Source of the DNA: Pasteurella sp049670895
Lineage (GTDB): Bacteria; Pseudomonadota; Gammaproteobacteria; Enterobacterales; Pasteurellaceae
NCBI RefSeq assembly: GCF_049670895.1
Contig: NZ_CP187170.1
Length of the DNA: 64,000 nt
Direction: 5' to 3' (one strand)
A program made the translations under genes and the position numbers. A model generated the notes under the pieces. The model saw nothing but the letters and a program-made list of their open reading frames with translations, made no database searches and had not been told where the DNA came from. This document shows, piece by piece, positions 16,540 through 25,325 of the stretch (the first letter of the stretch is position 1; each line of letters starts with the position of its first letter).

Positions 16540-17485
16540 ATTGTTTTCCTTTATATAACAAATACAGAAATAATAGGGTGCCGAGTACGCCGAAAATAGT
16601 GGAAATCGGAATTTCATAAGGGGCATTTAAACGGCGACCGATAATGTCGCAAGCCAGCACTAAATTGGCACCCAATAAGGCTATGGCGGGGAGATTTTGG
16701 CGGAGTCGGTCGCCCGCAAGACGAGAAATAATATTCGGCACCACCAACCCAATAAACGGAATTTGCCCTACGGTAACCACGATCACGGCGGTAATCATAG
16801 CCACGAGAAAGAATGCCAACCAAATTAAAAAGGTGTAATTAATGCCGAGATTGATGCTGATATGCCGTCCTAATCCTGCGATGCTTAATTGATCTGCCAA
16901 TACATAAAGCATGAACGCAAAGCCTGCAGTGAGCCATAATAATTCGTAACGTCCCGCTAAAATGCCTGAAAAATCCCCTGAAAACCAAATGGCGATGAGC
17001 TGTAAGGTATCCGTTTGATAGGCAATAAATGTCGTGCCTGCTTCAATGACATTGCCAAAAATAATCCCCATGAGTGGCACTAATAATTGTTGTTGTGGGG
17101 GAAGACGTTGTAGTAATAGGCTAAAGATTGTCATACCAAGCAAGGCAAAGAGGGTCGCAATGGACATTTTGGTGAGTAGGCTGGTGGCAGGGAAATACAA
17201 GCTGACGAATAAAATGCCCAATGCCGCACTTTGGCTTGCACCAATCATGCTGGGTTCAAGAAAGCGGTTTTTTAGCACAATTTGCAGCACCATGCCAGAA
17301 ATGGCAAGGGTGGCACCCACTAAGATGACCGCAAGGGTACGAGGCAGGCGGCTGATGAACAACAGATTGATTTGTTCGGGGCTTGAGAAAACGGCAAACC
17401 AGTCAAAATCTGCTACCCCTGTTGCAATGCTAATGGGTATCAACAGGCATAAGCACAAAACTTGAAGACGATTGAGTGATAACAT
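16529..17485 (-). CDS. Ferric siderophore ABC transporter permease (first FecCD subunit)
   Basis: A 318-residue FecCD-family permease with the typical RLPRTLAVILVGATLAISG segment near residue 50, followed by QIVLKNRFLEPSMIGASQSA, the conserved cytoplasmic region that contacts the ATPase. It resembles CeuB/FatD/VctD. The gene lies 73 bp after the binding-protein gene and overlaps the next permease. A USS core (about 17543) sits in the gap before it. Confidence 0.92.
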   Translation of the reverse strand: MLSLNRLQVLCLCLLIPISIATGVADFDWFAVFSSPEQINLLFISRLPRTLAVILVGATLAISGMVLQIVLKNRFLEPSMIGASQSAALGILFVSLYFPATSLLTKMSIATLFALLGMTIFSLLLQRLPPQQQLLVPLMGIIFGNVIEAGTTFIAYQTDTLQLIAIWFSGDFSGILAGRYELLWLTAGFAFMLYVLADQLSIAGLGRHISINLGINYTFLIWLAFFLVAMITAVIVVTVGQIPFIGLVVPNIISRLAGDRLRQNLPAIALLGANLVLACDIIGRRLNAPYEIPISTIFGVLGTLLFLYLLYKGKQYGD

Positions 17486-17558
17486 GGTGTTAGACGAAAA
17501 CGAAAAGTTGTGCGGTCTGCTTCGTTAAAACATGTTGAAAACAGACCGCACTTGAGGA

Positions 17559-18479
17559 CTACTTTTTCTCAAAGGCTTGTTTGATATTGGTTAAATCGGT
17601 GCGGATTTGTTCCACGCCGCCGGGGGCGAGATAAGCCGCACTGCTTAGATAAATCACTTGCCCTTTTTTCCATGCGGTGGTTTGGCGAACTAATTCATTG
17701 TCTAGGGTTTCTTGTGCGGATTGCCCTTCTTTGCCAATGGAGGCAAGGCGATCTAGCACAAATAACCAATCTGGATTGACTTTTTGGATCAGCTCAAAGG
17801 AGATAGGTTGACCATGCCCACCGCCTGTAATATTAGGATCGGCAAGGGGAACCCCTAAACTGCTGTGAATCCAACTTAAACGATAGCCAATACCAAAGGC
17901 AGAAATTTTGTTACCGTTAACCAACACAATTAAGCCATTTCCTTTGCCTTTTACGGCTTGTTGAGTGGCTTTGAATAGGTTGTCGATTTCTTGGTGTAAG
18001 GCTTGGGCTTGGGCTTGTTTATTAAATAATTTCCCAAAGCTATCAATACGTTGTAAGGCACTTTGAATTAAGTGATCGCCACTGTCGGTCATGTCAATGG
18101 TCGGGGCGAGTTGTTTTACTTCATCATATTTTTTCGCCGTACGCGTACCAACAATAATCAATTCTGGCTTGAGGGCATACAAGGCTTCCATATTGGGTTC
18201 AAATAAGGTGCCGACTTTTTTCGCTTGTTCAAAGGTCGGTTTTAAATACGGCAAGGCTTTAAGGGCTTCAGGTGCCGCATCAATTTTGACACCCAGTGCT
18301 TGCAAGGTATCTAAACTGCCTGTATCAAACACCGCAATAGGGGAAGGATTGCGTTTGAGCGTGACTTCGCCTCGTGCAGTGGGAATGGTCACTTCTGTCT
18401 TTGCCTGTGCCACATGGCTAAAGGTGAAACAGGCGAAAAAGAGGGCGTAAGTGAAAGTGAATAAAAGGGATTTTCGCAT
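17559..18479 (-). CDS. Periplasmic ferric siderophore-binding protein
   Basis: A 306-residue binding protein of the CeuE/FatB/VctP group. It has a type I signal peptide ending AQA (about residue 26) and no lipobox cysteine, so it should be soluble in the periplasm. Family blocks seen are VAVFDTGSLDTLQALGV-like sequence near 47-63, LKPELIIVGTRTAKKY, and PDWLFVLDR near 240. CeuE-type proteins prefer catecholate complexes, including linear breakdown products of enterobactin, which fits the esterase gene upstream. A good Fur box lies 20 bp before its ATG, so it may have its own iron-controlled promoter. Confidence 0.9.
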   Translation of the reverse strand: MRKSLLFTFTYALFFACFTFSHVAQAKTEVTIPTARGEVTLKRNPSPIAVFDTGSLDTLQALGVKIDAAPEALKALPYLKPTFEQAKKVGTLFEPNMEALYALKPELIIVGTRTAKKYDEVKQLAPTIDMTDSGDHLIQSALQRIDSFGKLFNKQAQAQALHQEIDNLFKATQQAVKGKGNGLIVLVNGNKISAFGIGYRLSWIHSSLGVPLADPNITGGGHGQPISFELIQKVNPDWLFVLDRLASIGKEGQSAQETLDNELVRQTTAWKKGQVIYLSSAAYLAPGGVEQIRTDLTNIKQAFEKK

Positions 18480-18498
18480 AAATGACCGTCCTTAATTT

Positions 18499-18517
18499 GA
18501 ATGAGAATCATTATAAT
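18499..18517 (-). promoter_or_regulatory. Fur box before the siderophore-binding protein gene
   Basis: GAATGAGAATCATTATAAT matches most of the 19-bp Fur consensus (GATAATGATAATCATTATC) and stands 20 bp upstream of the ATG, overlapping the expected promoter. Confidence 0.75.
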
Positions 18518-18540
18518 TCATTTTAACAAAAATGAAACAA

Positions 18541-20154
18541 TTAGTTTTTACAATCAGTGAGAAGGGATGTTAAGCCTTCACTGATGATGCCTTGCCAAGC
18601 AAGATAACCATGTGCGGTGGCATATTCACGATAATCCACTTGGTAACCTTTCGCCATTAACACATCTTTAAGGTGTCTTGAGGTTTGTAAAATTTCGGAA
18701 CGTCCACGTTCAAAATAGCCAGCACTGATAAAAAAGCAGAGTGGTAGCTTTTCCCGTTGTGCAAATTGATGTGCGATAAAATGGCTTTCGCTACTCGGCG
18801 TGCCTTTCGGGTGCCACCAAAATGAGCCCGATAAAATCAAGGCTCGCTGAAAAAGCTGTGGCGAATGTAAGCTTAAATAGGCAGACGCTAAACCACCGTA
18901 ACTGGAACCCGCAATAATGCGTTGCTTAACCTGCAAGGGGATTTGCTTTTCCACAAAAGGCAATAGCTCTTGCGTGATGGCTTGGGCAAATTTCGGGTTG
19001 GGTGGCAACTCTTGTGCCCGTGTTTGCATTGAGGGATTTTCGATAAACACCGCCACCACAGGGGGAATGACTTTTTCGGCAATCATGTTGTCGAGAATCG
19101 TTGGCACGGGCACTTGCTCGGTATATTCCACCCCATCGAAGACATATAAAACAGGGTAGGCATTTTGGGGTTGAAAATGGGCTGGCGTATACACAAACAC
19201 GCGACGTTTGTTGGCTAAGAGTTGGCTTTCAAAGATGAAGGTGGTGAGCTGACCTTTTTCCCCTGCTGTTGGCGTTAAATAGCGTTGCGTTGGGGCGTTA
19301 GGCAAAATGAGCTGTGAAGCATAATGAAATTTATCAAGAGGGTGTAAAGGCTGCTGTGCAGCGGGAAAATACGGATAACGATTGAATGGATCGGCTTGTG
19401 CGGTGGCTAAAATCGCACGGCGTTGTTCAACGGCTGACACTGGCAAGGTTGGGACATCTGGGGCTAAACGATAGCTGACATGGGTTTCATTAGGCATGCG
19501 ATAACTTTTAAACCAAATATCGGTGCTTGGCATTTTTTCCATAAAATCATGATCTTGGCTTGGGCCACCAAAAATCCGTACATTGTGTTTTGCCCCTCGC
19601 CATAAAAAGGTGACCCGACTGAATTGATCATCAATGGGTTCAATAAGCGGTGTACCTTGTTTTTCCACTTCCGTCCAGAACGTGTCGAGCAATGTCGCCA
19701 CAGATTGGCTCAGCTCGGCAGGGGGCGTGGCAAGGCTGGCAAAGTGCGGTGCATTTTGCGAAAGTTTTGTTAGGGCGAGGTGCAATTGTTGGAGCCTTTG
19801 GTTTTCATAAACCAGAGGCGATGTTTGTTGTTGGATAGGAAAATGTTGCAAAATCTGCAATGTTACATCCTGTTTACGCAAGGGCTGTTTTTCCCCTTCT
19901 AAGATAAATTTACCCATTCCTTGACTCGGTGAGGTGAACATAAATTCTTGTTTATCATAAACATGTTCAAGCAATACCCGTTGGGTTTGATCGGGAAATT
20001 GAATGGTTAACCGTGCACTGTTATCTTGGTTATTGAGCAGGCGTAATTCCCCTTTGACAAAATCCTCTTGTGCAAGTGAGATTTCCGCGATTGGCTCGGC
20101 GAGCAAGGCGGCACTATAAAAAAAGGGTAAAAAATAAGCGGTTATGGGTTTCAT
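18541..20154 (-). CDS. Periplasmic siderophore (enterochelin-type) esterase
   Basis: This 537-residue protein carries a signal peptide, an N-terminal region of the Fes type and a C-terminal alpha/beta-hydrolase esterase domain. The nucleophile is Ser418 in GSSYG and the likely catalytic His is His515 in TAHGYLAW. Enterochelin esterases cut tri-catecholate lactones to release iron. The signal sequence places this one in the periplasm, like IroE or Campylobacter Cee, rather than in the cytosol like Fes. It is encoded between the TonB receptor and the binding protein, which suggests that siderophores are linearised after crossing the outer membrane and before capture. GAGGA precedes the start. 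Confidence 0.88.
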   Translation of the reverse strand: MKPITAYFLPFFYSAALLAEPIAEISLAQEDFVKGELRLLNNQDNSARLTIQFPDQTQRVLLEHVYDKQEFMFTSPSQGMGKFILEGEKQPLRKQDVTLQILQHFPIQQQTSPLVYENQRLQQLHLALTKLSQNAPHFASLATPPAELSQSVATLLDTFWTEVEKQGTPLIEPIDDQFSRVTFLWRGAKHNVRIFGGPSQDHDFMEKMPSTDIWFKSYRMPNETHVSYRLAPDVPTLPVSAVEQRRAILATAQADPFNRYPYFPAAQQPLHPLDKFHYASQLILPNAPTQRYLTPTAGEKGQLTTFIFESQLLANKRRVFVYTPAHFQPQNAYPVLYVFDGVEYTEQVPVPTILDNMIAEKVIPPVVAVFIENPSMQTRAQELPPNPKFAQAITQELLPFVEKQIPLQVKQRIIAGSSYGGLASAYLSLHSPQLFQRALILSGSFWWHPKGTPSSESHFIAHQFAQREKLPLCFFISAGYFERGRSEILQTSRHLKDVLMAKGYQVDYREYATAHGYLAWQGIISEGLTSLLTDCKN

Positions 20155-20168
20155 GAATGATCCTCATT

Positions 20169-20197
20169 CCCCATCAAGTCGCGACGGATTGATGGGG
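20169..20197. other. Stem-loop between receptor and esterase genes
   Basis: CCCCATCAA (20169-20177) pairs perfectly with TTGATGGGG (20189-20197). It fills the 52-bp gap after the receptor stop and has no T run, so it looks like an RNA-stabilising or processing hairpin rather than a full terminator. Confidence 0.6.
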
Positions 20198-20206
20198 ATA
20201 GGCGAA

Positions 20207-22315
20207 TTAAAAACGGTAGTTAGCGGTTAGGCTGATATTGCGTTCTTTGCCGTAGAAACAGGCATTGTCATTGGCACAACTGCTGACATACTGTTTATTC
20301 GTGAGATTTTGAATATTCAGTTGTAAATCCATATTGATGTTGAATTGACGAGCAAGATCGTATTGGATCGCCATATCATAGAGGGTGAAATGTGGCACTT
20401 TAAAGGTGTTGGTATTATTTCCCCATGTGCTACCAAAATAGCGAATGCCACCTGCTAATGCCAAGCCGTTTAATGCCCCTGTATTGAACTGGTATTTTGT
20501 CCAAAATGATGCTTGATGGCGTGGAATTCCCCAAGGTGTTTTGCCAATAGTGTGCTTATCTGGCGATGCCTTAATGGTTTTCTTAATCTGTGCATAAGTG
20601 GCTAATAAAGCAAGTTGTTCACTGAGTTGGGCAGACACATTGACTTCCGCCCCTTGGATTTTCACTTTCCCGATTTGTTTATACACTTTGAGTTTCGGAT
20701 CGTTTTCCACTAAATCTCGTTGGGTAATTTCAAAGCCAGCTAGGGTTAAGAAGAGGCGTTCGTTCGGTTGGTATTTGACCCCTGCTTCCCATTGTGCTGC
20801 TCGGGTGGCATTGAGGGGATTGCCTTTTTCGTCCGTGCGTGTGGTCGGCATAAATGAGGTGCTATAACTGAGATAAGGGGCAAGTCCGTTATTGAAGTTA
20901 TAGATAGCCCCTGTTCGCCAAGTGAATTGTTGATCAGCGTTTGAGGTGCTTTTGGCTTTTAGACGATCTTCATTACGCATGTTGACCTTATCCCAACGTC
21001 CGCCGATTAAGAGATCTAAATTGCCGATTTCAATTTGATTTTGTGCATAGATCCCAAGTTGTGCCAAGCTTTCCAAGGTGCTACGGAATAAAGGTGGGGT
21101 CTCGATGTTGAGACCATATTGTGGGTTTGCCCAATCAATGGCTGGGGCATTTTTCCCTCTTGGTGAGCTACGCATCACCGTATCATCATGCTTGTGGCGA
21201 TAATCTACGCCGACTAATAACTGATGTTTTGTATTTCCTAAGGTAAAGCGATTTTCTAACTGATTATCAACCCCAAACTCGTTTTTCTCATCGATCCAAG
21301 CTCGTGCGGCACGATTTAAGGTTGTGCCTTTGCCTGCCGAAATGCCAACAAGATTTTTGAAATTTTCTTTTGAGCGACTATAACGTACGTTTTGGCGGAA
21401 TGTGAGCCTGTCGCTAAATTGATGGGAGAATTGGTAACCGACATGCACTTGTTCTGTGGAAAGATGGTGGAAATTCGGGTCACTTGGGAAGAAATCATAA
21501 GGGATTTTTTTACCTTCAACAGGCTCGATCATGCCTTTACGCACTAAGAAATTACGATCGCCTGCTTTGGGATGTTTGGCAAAATAGGCATACAGCGTGA
21601 ATTTGGTTTGATCAGTAGGTTGCCAGAAAAGAGAAGGGGAAACTGCGCCACCTTGTTCTTTCACATAATGTTCTTTCCAGTGATTTTTTTCAAACTGACC
21701 AATCACTCGTGCAGATAAGGTTTCTGTGAGTTGACGTTCAATATCTAAGCCGATTTGATAGCGATTTTTCGTGCCCGTAATAAGCTGTAATTCCCCTTGG
21801 TTTTTCCCACTGGCTTTTTTGGTGATGACATCCATCACGCCACCGGGGTTGGCTTGTCCATACAATACGGAGTTAGGGCCTTTGACAATATCAATACGCT
21901 CAAGGAAGAAAGGACGAATGGCATAATCTGCTGCATAACTGATGCCATTGACATAGGTTGGTACACTTCCGCCACTGCTGTTATTTTTACTGCCCACGCC
22001 ACGAATGGTGATTTCCATTTGTTGGTTTGAACCACGGTAGTTACTAATAATGCCACTGTGATAATTCAGGGCATCAATAACATGATCCACCCCCTGATCT
22101 TTCATCAATTTATTGGAGACGATTTCCACACTCAGTGGTGTACGCATTAAGGCGGTTGTGGTTTTCATGCCTGATACCGATTGCGTAGGTGAATAGCCTG
22201 TGGCGAGGGTATCTGCACTTGCCTGAATTTCGATAGTTTTTAAGCTGTCAGCCATGCTCATGCTCGAAAAGAGAGCGAGGCTGAGTAAAGAAAATCGGAA
22301 TGGGGTGTTTGCCAT
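20207..22315 (-). CDS. TonB-dependent siderophore receptor
   Basis: A 702-residue outer-membrane receptor with a signal peptide (about 22 residues), a TonB-box-like KTIEIQAS, a plug domain (RTPLSVEIVSNKLM... to about 165, with ERIDIVKGPNSVLYGQANPGG) and a barrel ending in the aromatic TANYRF. It should import ferric siderophore across the outer membrane using TonB energy. The neighbouring esterase and CeuE-type binding protein point to catecholates; the plug also looks like hydroxamate receptors of the FhuA group, so the ligand is not settled. It is first in the leftward operon and has a Fur box before the ATG. No siderophore synthesis gene is present in the window. Confidence 0.92.
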   Translation of the reverse strand: MANTPFRFSLLSLALFSSMSMADSLKTIEIQASADTLATGYSPTQSVSGMKTTTALMRTPLSVEIVSNKLMKDQGVDHVIDALNYHSGIISNYRGSNQQMEITIRGVGSKNNSSGGSVPTYVNGISYAADYAIRPFFLERIDIVKGPNSVLYGQANPGGVMDVITKKASGKNQGELQLITGTKNRYQIGLDIERQLTETLSARVIGQFEKNHWKEHYVKEQGGAVSPSLFWQPTDQTKFTLYAYFAKHPKAGDRNFLVRKGMIEPVEGKKIPYDFFPSDPNFHHLSTEQVHVGYQFSHQFSDRLTFRQNVRYSRSKENFKNLVGISAGKGTTLNRAARAWIDEKNEFGVDNQLENRFTLGNTKHQLLVGVDYRHKHDDTVMRSSPRGKNAPAIDWANPQYGLNIETPPLFRSTLESLAQLGIYAQNQIEIGNLDLLIGGRWDKVNMRNEDRLKAKSTSNADQQFTWRTGAIYNFNNGLAPYLSYSTSFMPTTRTDEKGNPLNATRAAQWEAGVKYQPNERLFLTLAGFEITQRDLVENDPKLKVYKQIGKVKIQGAEVNVSAQLSEQLALLATYAQIKKTIKASPDKHTIGKTPWGIPRHQASFWTKYQFNTGALNGLALAGGIRYFGSTWGNNTNTFKVPHFTLYDMAIQYDLARQFNINMDLQLNIQNLTNKQYVSSCANDNACFYGKERNISLTANYRF

Positions 22316-22330
22316 ATTTGTCTTCCTTTA

Positions 22331-22349
22331 AATAATAACTATTATCAAA
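22331..22349 (-). promoter_or_regulatory. Fur box before the TonB receptor
   Basis: AATAATAACTATTATCAAA (reverse: TTTGATAATAGTTATTATT) is a good imperfect Fur palindrome 16 bp upstream of the receptor start, in the gap shared with the divergent AraC gene. Confidence 0.7.
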
Positions 22350-22490
22350 TGTGTCGCATTATGGCATGATTTAGTTGACAAAACCTTTGTAAGAAAATAT
22401 TTGATCCTATGCAAAATGAAATATTACACCCTGTATTTTTTAAGGGATTATCTCCGCGATCATGATGATTAAGCATTGAAAGGGACGCTT

Positions 22491-23399
22491 ATGAAACAAC
22501 GTAAAATCCATTTAAATCAACATTTACCTTATTTATCTGGCGACATTGAAATGAATGTTTTTCGTTCTGGGCTATCGACCAAATATTCTACCGTCAAGGT
22601 GACTCAGGCAGATTATCAAGTCTCGGCAGGGGTGTTTAGTGCGGATTTACGTTTAGTGGTGACGTTGAGTGGTATTTCCGATATTCGTTTCGAAAATGGT
22701 CGCTTTTGGCAAGATGCACGTAAGCAACCTAAAATGGCATTTTTGCCCATCAGTCGTGATGAAAAAGGCTGGAAATACTTTGCGTGTGAGCAAGTGCAAC
22801 AGGAATTTGTGGTGTTTATTAGCCGCCAATGGCTAAGAGAAAGCCTTTTTGCCGAAAGCCCTGATTTTTATTTGTTAGAACAACTTTTCCAGCAACATTT
22901 AAATGCCTTTCCCTTGTTGGCGACCAGTAACATGTTAAGTTTAGTCAAAGGGTTAACCCAGATTCATCGGGCGGAGAGTGTGGCATTGCTCGCACAAGAA
23001 AGCCATTTGTTAGCCCTGTTAGCTGAGGCATTTAAGCAGGTGATTGTGGGAAAAAGTCAGGTGTCGCCTTTGGATCTTCAGCAATTTAAAGCCCGTTTAG
23101 AGCAAGGTGAATTTGACCAGAGCAGTTTAAGTGAAATGGCAAAAGCTTGTCATACCAATGTCACCACCTTACAGCGACAGTTTAAACAATTGTATCGCAT
23201 CAGCATTGGGGCTTATTTACGTCAGAAGAAGTTAGAACGAGGCTATGATGCCTTATTGCAAGGTGCCAGTGTGATGGCGGCTGCTGAATTAGCCGGTTAT
23301 AGTAATCCCGATAATTTTAGCACCGCATTTCGTCGCCAGTTTTCTCTTTCGCCCCGTCAGTTAAAACAAGAAAGATTAAAATTCTTATCAATTTTATAG
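22491..23399 (+). CDS. AraC-family regulator divergent from the siderophore operon
   Basis: A 302-residue protein with a C-terminal AraC/XylS double helix-turn-helix (about residues 210-300: LSEMAKACHTNVTTLQRQFK, and AELAGYSNPDNFSTAFRRQF). The frame opens with TTG at 22476, but ATG at 22491 after AAAGGGA is the better start. AraC regulators of the PchR/YbtA type activate an adjacent TonB receptor operon when its siderophore is present; the divergent position (175 bp between the two starts) suggests that role here. The N-terminal half has no recognisable family beyond a weak cupin-like character. Confidence 0.85.
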   Translation: MKQRKIHLNQHLPYLSGDIEMNVFRSGLSTKYSTVKVTQADYQVSAGVFSADLRLVVTLSGISDIRFENGRFWQDARKQPKMAFLPISRDEKGWKYFACEQVQQEFVVFISRQWLRESLFAESPDFYLLEQLFQQHLNAFPLLATSNMLSLVKGLTQIHRAESVALLAQESHLLALLAEAFKQVIVGKSQVSPLDLQQFKARLEQGEFDQSSLSEMAKACHTNVTTLQRQFKQLYRISIGAYLRQKKLERGYDALLQGASVMAAAELAGYSNPDNFSTAFRRQFSLSPRQLKQERLKFLSIL

Positions 23400-23493
23400 G
23401 GTTAGATCAAAACAGTGGGATTTTTTGTTTTTATCCTTGGGATTTATCAGGATAATAGCGAGTGGCTTATTTTGTTAATAAAAGAGGTATGAA

Positions 23494-24543
23494 ATGAAAT
23501 TTACAAAAATTGCAGTAGCCACATTATTGATGTGTGGAATGTTCAATGCGTATGCCGCAGAAAAACCACATATTACGATATTCGCCACAGGGGGAACCAT
23601 TGCAGGAAGTGGGCAAAGTGCGGTGGCATCTGCTTATAAAGCTGGGCAGTTAAATATTGAAACATTGCTTGAGGCGGTGCCAGAAATCAAAAATTTAGCC
23701 AAGGTGAACGGCGAGCAAATTGTGAAAATAGGTTCACAAGATATGCATGATGCGGTTTGGCTTAAACTGGCAAAACGGATTAATCAACAGTGTCGAGAAA
23801 CCGATGGTTTTGTGATCACGCATGGTACGGATACCATGGAAGAAACGGCGTATTTTCTAGATTTAACCGTGAAATGTGAAAAGCCTGTTGTATTAGTGGG
23901 GGCGATGCGTCCTGCAACAGAAAAAAGTGCAGACGGTCCTTTGAATTTATATCAGGCGGTGGTCGTGGCAACGGAGAAAAAATCCGCTGGACGTGGGGTG
24001 TTAGTGGCTATGAATGGGGAGGTGCTCGGGGCTCGTGATGTCACCAAAACTAGCACCACTGCTGTGCATACCTTTGCTTCGCCAAATTTTGGCACACTGG
24101 GTTATGTGCATAACAGTAAAGTGGATTATGAACGTTCGCCAGAAAGTAAACATACAATAAATACCCCATTTAAGGTGGACGATCTTCAGCAGTTGCCGAA
24201 AGTGGGCATTATTTATGCTTATGCCAATATGCCTACTGAGCCATTAAATGCATTATTAGCAGCGGGTTATCAAGGCATTGTGGTGGCGGGGGTTGGCAAT
24301 GGCAACATGAATGCCGCCAATTTAGCCTTATTAGCGGAAGCGGCGAAAAAAGGCGTGGCAGTGGTGCGTTCTTCTCGTGTGCCAACGGGGTACACCACCC
24401 GTGATGCCGAAGTGGATGATTCGCAATATGGCTTTATTGCCTCGGGGACGCTTAATCCGCAAAAAGCCAGAGTGTTATTGCAGTTAGCTTTAACTAAAAC
24501 GCAAGATCCAACGCAAATTCAAACCTATTTTGATGACTTTTAA
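23494..24543 (+). CDS. ansB: L-asparaginase II, periplasmic
   Basis: A 349-residue type II asparaginase with a signal peptide (MKFTKIAVATLLMCGMFNAYA). Both active-site blocks are present: FATGGTIAG (Thr35 nucleophile) and HGTDTMEETA. It hydrolyses asparagine to aspartate and ammonia in the periplasm. Aspartate can feed fumarate respiration, which fits the neighbouring anaerobic tor genes. AGAGG stands before the ATG. A palindrome, TTATCCT-11-AGGATAA (23431-23455), lies in the 94-bp gap after the AraC gene; its role is unclear. Confidence 0.95.
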   Translation: MKFTKIAVATLLMCGMFNAYAAEKPHITIFATGGTIAGSGQSAVASAYKAGQLNIETLLEAVPEIKNLAKVNGEQIVKIGSQDMHDAVWLKLAKRINQQCRETDGFVITHGTDTMEETAYFLDLTVKCEKPVVLVGAMRPATEKSADGPLNLYQAVVVATEKKSAGRGVLVAMNGEVLGARDVTKTSTTAVHTFASPNFGTLGYVHNSKVDYERSPESKHTINTPFKVDDLQQLPKVGIIYAYANMPTEPLNALLAAGYQGIVVAGVGNGNMNAANLALLAEAAKKGVAVVRSSRVPTGYTTRDAEVDDSQYGFIASGTLNPQKARVLLQLALTKTQDPTQIQTYFDDF

Positions 24544-24666
24544 GGGCGACAGTTGAGAAGTTGTTGAGTGTGCGGGGCAATATTTTTTCAAAATGCACCG
24601 CACTTTTTGGGCTTTTCGCCTTCGTTTTTCACTTTCGCCTTTCTCACAACTGTCTCACAACAGGAA

Positions 24667-24708
24667 AAAATGCCACTTATCCGTGAAGATAAGTGGCATT
24701 TTAGTTTT
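24667..24708. terminator. Bidirectional terminator between ansB and torD
   Basis: A perfect 15-bp stem (AAAATGCCACTTATC, 6-nt loop, GATAAGTGGCATTTT) is flanked by T runs in both directions and lies between two convergent genes. Confidence 0.9.
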
Positions 24709-24737
24709 TTCAGGGTTTCATGGCATGGAAATCTGAC

Positions 24738-25325
24738 TTATCTCATTTCCGCTTGTAGCCATAAAATCAACAAGACCACCAAGGTTTGGTAAAGTGTGGT
24801 GGGGGTTTTGATGCGTTGTACTTTGTCATTCCATGGTAATAACCAAGGGAGCACGCCCTCTCGAATCAGCGTTTGGTAGGTGTGCCATTCTTCCATGTCT
24901 GCTAACTTACGCAGTAATTCTAAATAGACACATACATGATCACTGGGTTCTGGCTTTTCCCGATTCACTTGTAATTGGAAGCGAGCGAGTAAGTCATCTA
25001 AAAAGTGAAAATGGCTGTCGAGCTGTGTTTCTGGTAAATAGGCAGAAGCATAAGGCAATGCACTGCTGTTGCCATCTAACAGAAATAATTGTGTGTAATC
25101 GGCGGCGAGCTCTAAGTGTGGCAAGTCCACCTCTTTCAACTTTTGGAATTGTTGTTGAATGCCCATTGCTTGTACCCGAAAGCCTTGCTCGGCTAAAAAG
25201 GCAAAGAAATCATCAAACATACCTTGTTGGTATTGTGTAAATTGCTCGGCGGATAACTCTTTGCCAAGCATATTGCTCAGCCATGTATAGACAAATTGCC
25301 GTTCTTCATGGGAAAAGGGCATCAT
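24738..25325 (-). CDS. torD: TorD, chaperone for TMAO reductase maturation
   Basis: A 195-residue all-helical protein of the TorD/DmsD family. TorD binds the twin-arginine leader and core of TorA and holds it open for molybdenum cofactor insertion before export. The conserved EPSDHVCVYLELL segment, near residues 125-137, is typical (E-P-x-D-H). The start ATGA overlaps the torA stop, so the two are translationally coupled. It is the last gene of torECAD. Confidence 0.9.
   Translation of the reverse strand: MMPFSHEERQFVYTWLSNMLGKELSAEQFTQYQQGMFDDFFAFLAEQGFRVQAMGIQQQFQKLKEVDLPHLELAADYTQLFLLDGNSSALPYASAYLPETQLDSHFHFLDDLLARFQLQVNREKPEPSDHVCVYLELLRKLADMEEWHTYQTLIREGVLPWLLPWNDKVQRIKTPTTLYQTLVVLLILWLQAEMR

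Noticed and set aside
23431..23455. Palindrome upstream of ansB as an FNR or CRP site
   Set aside because: TTATCCT/AGGATAA matches neither consensus; the role is open.
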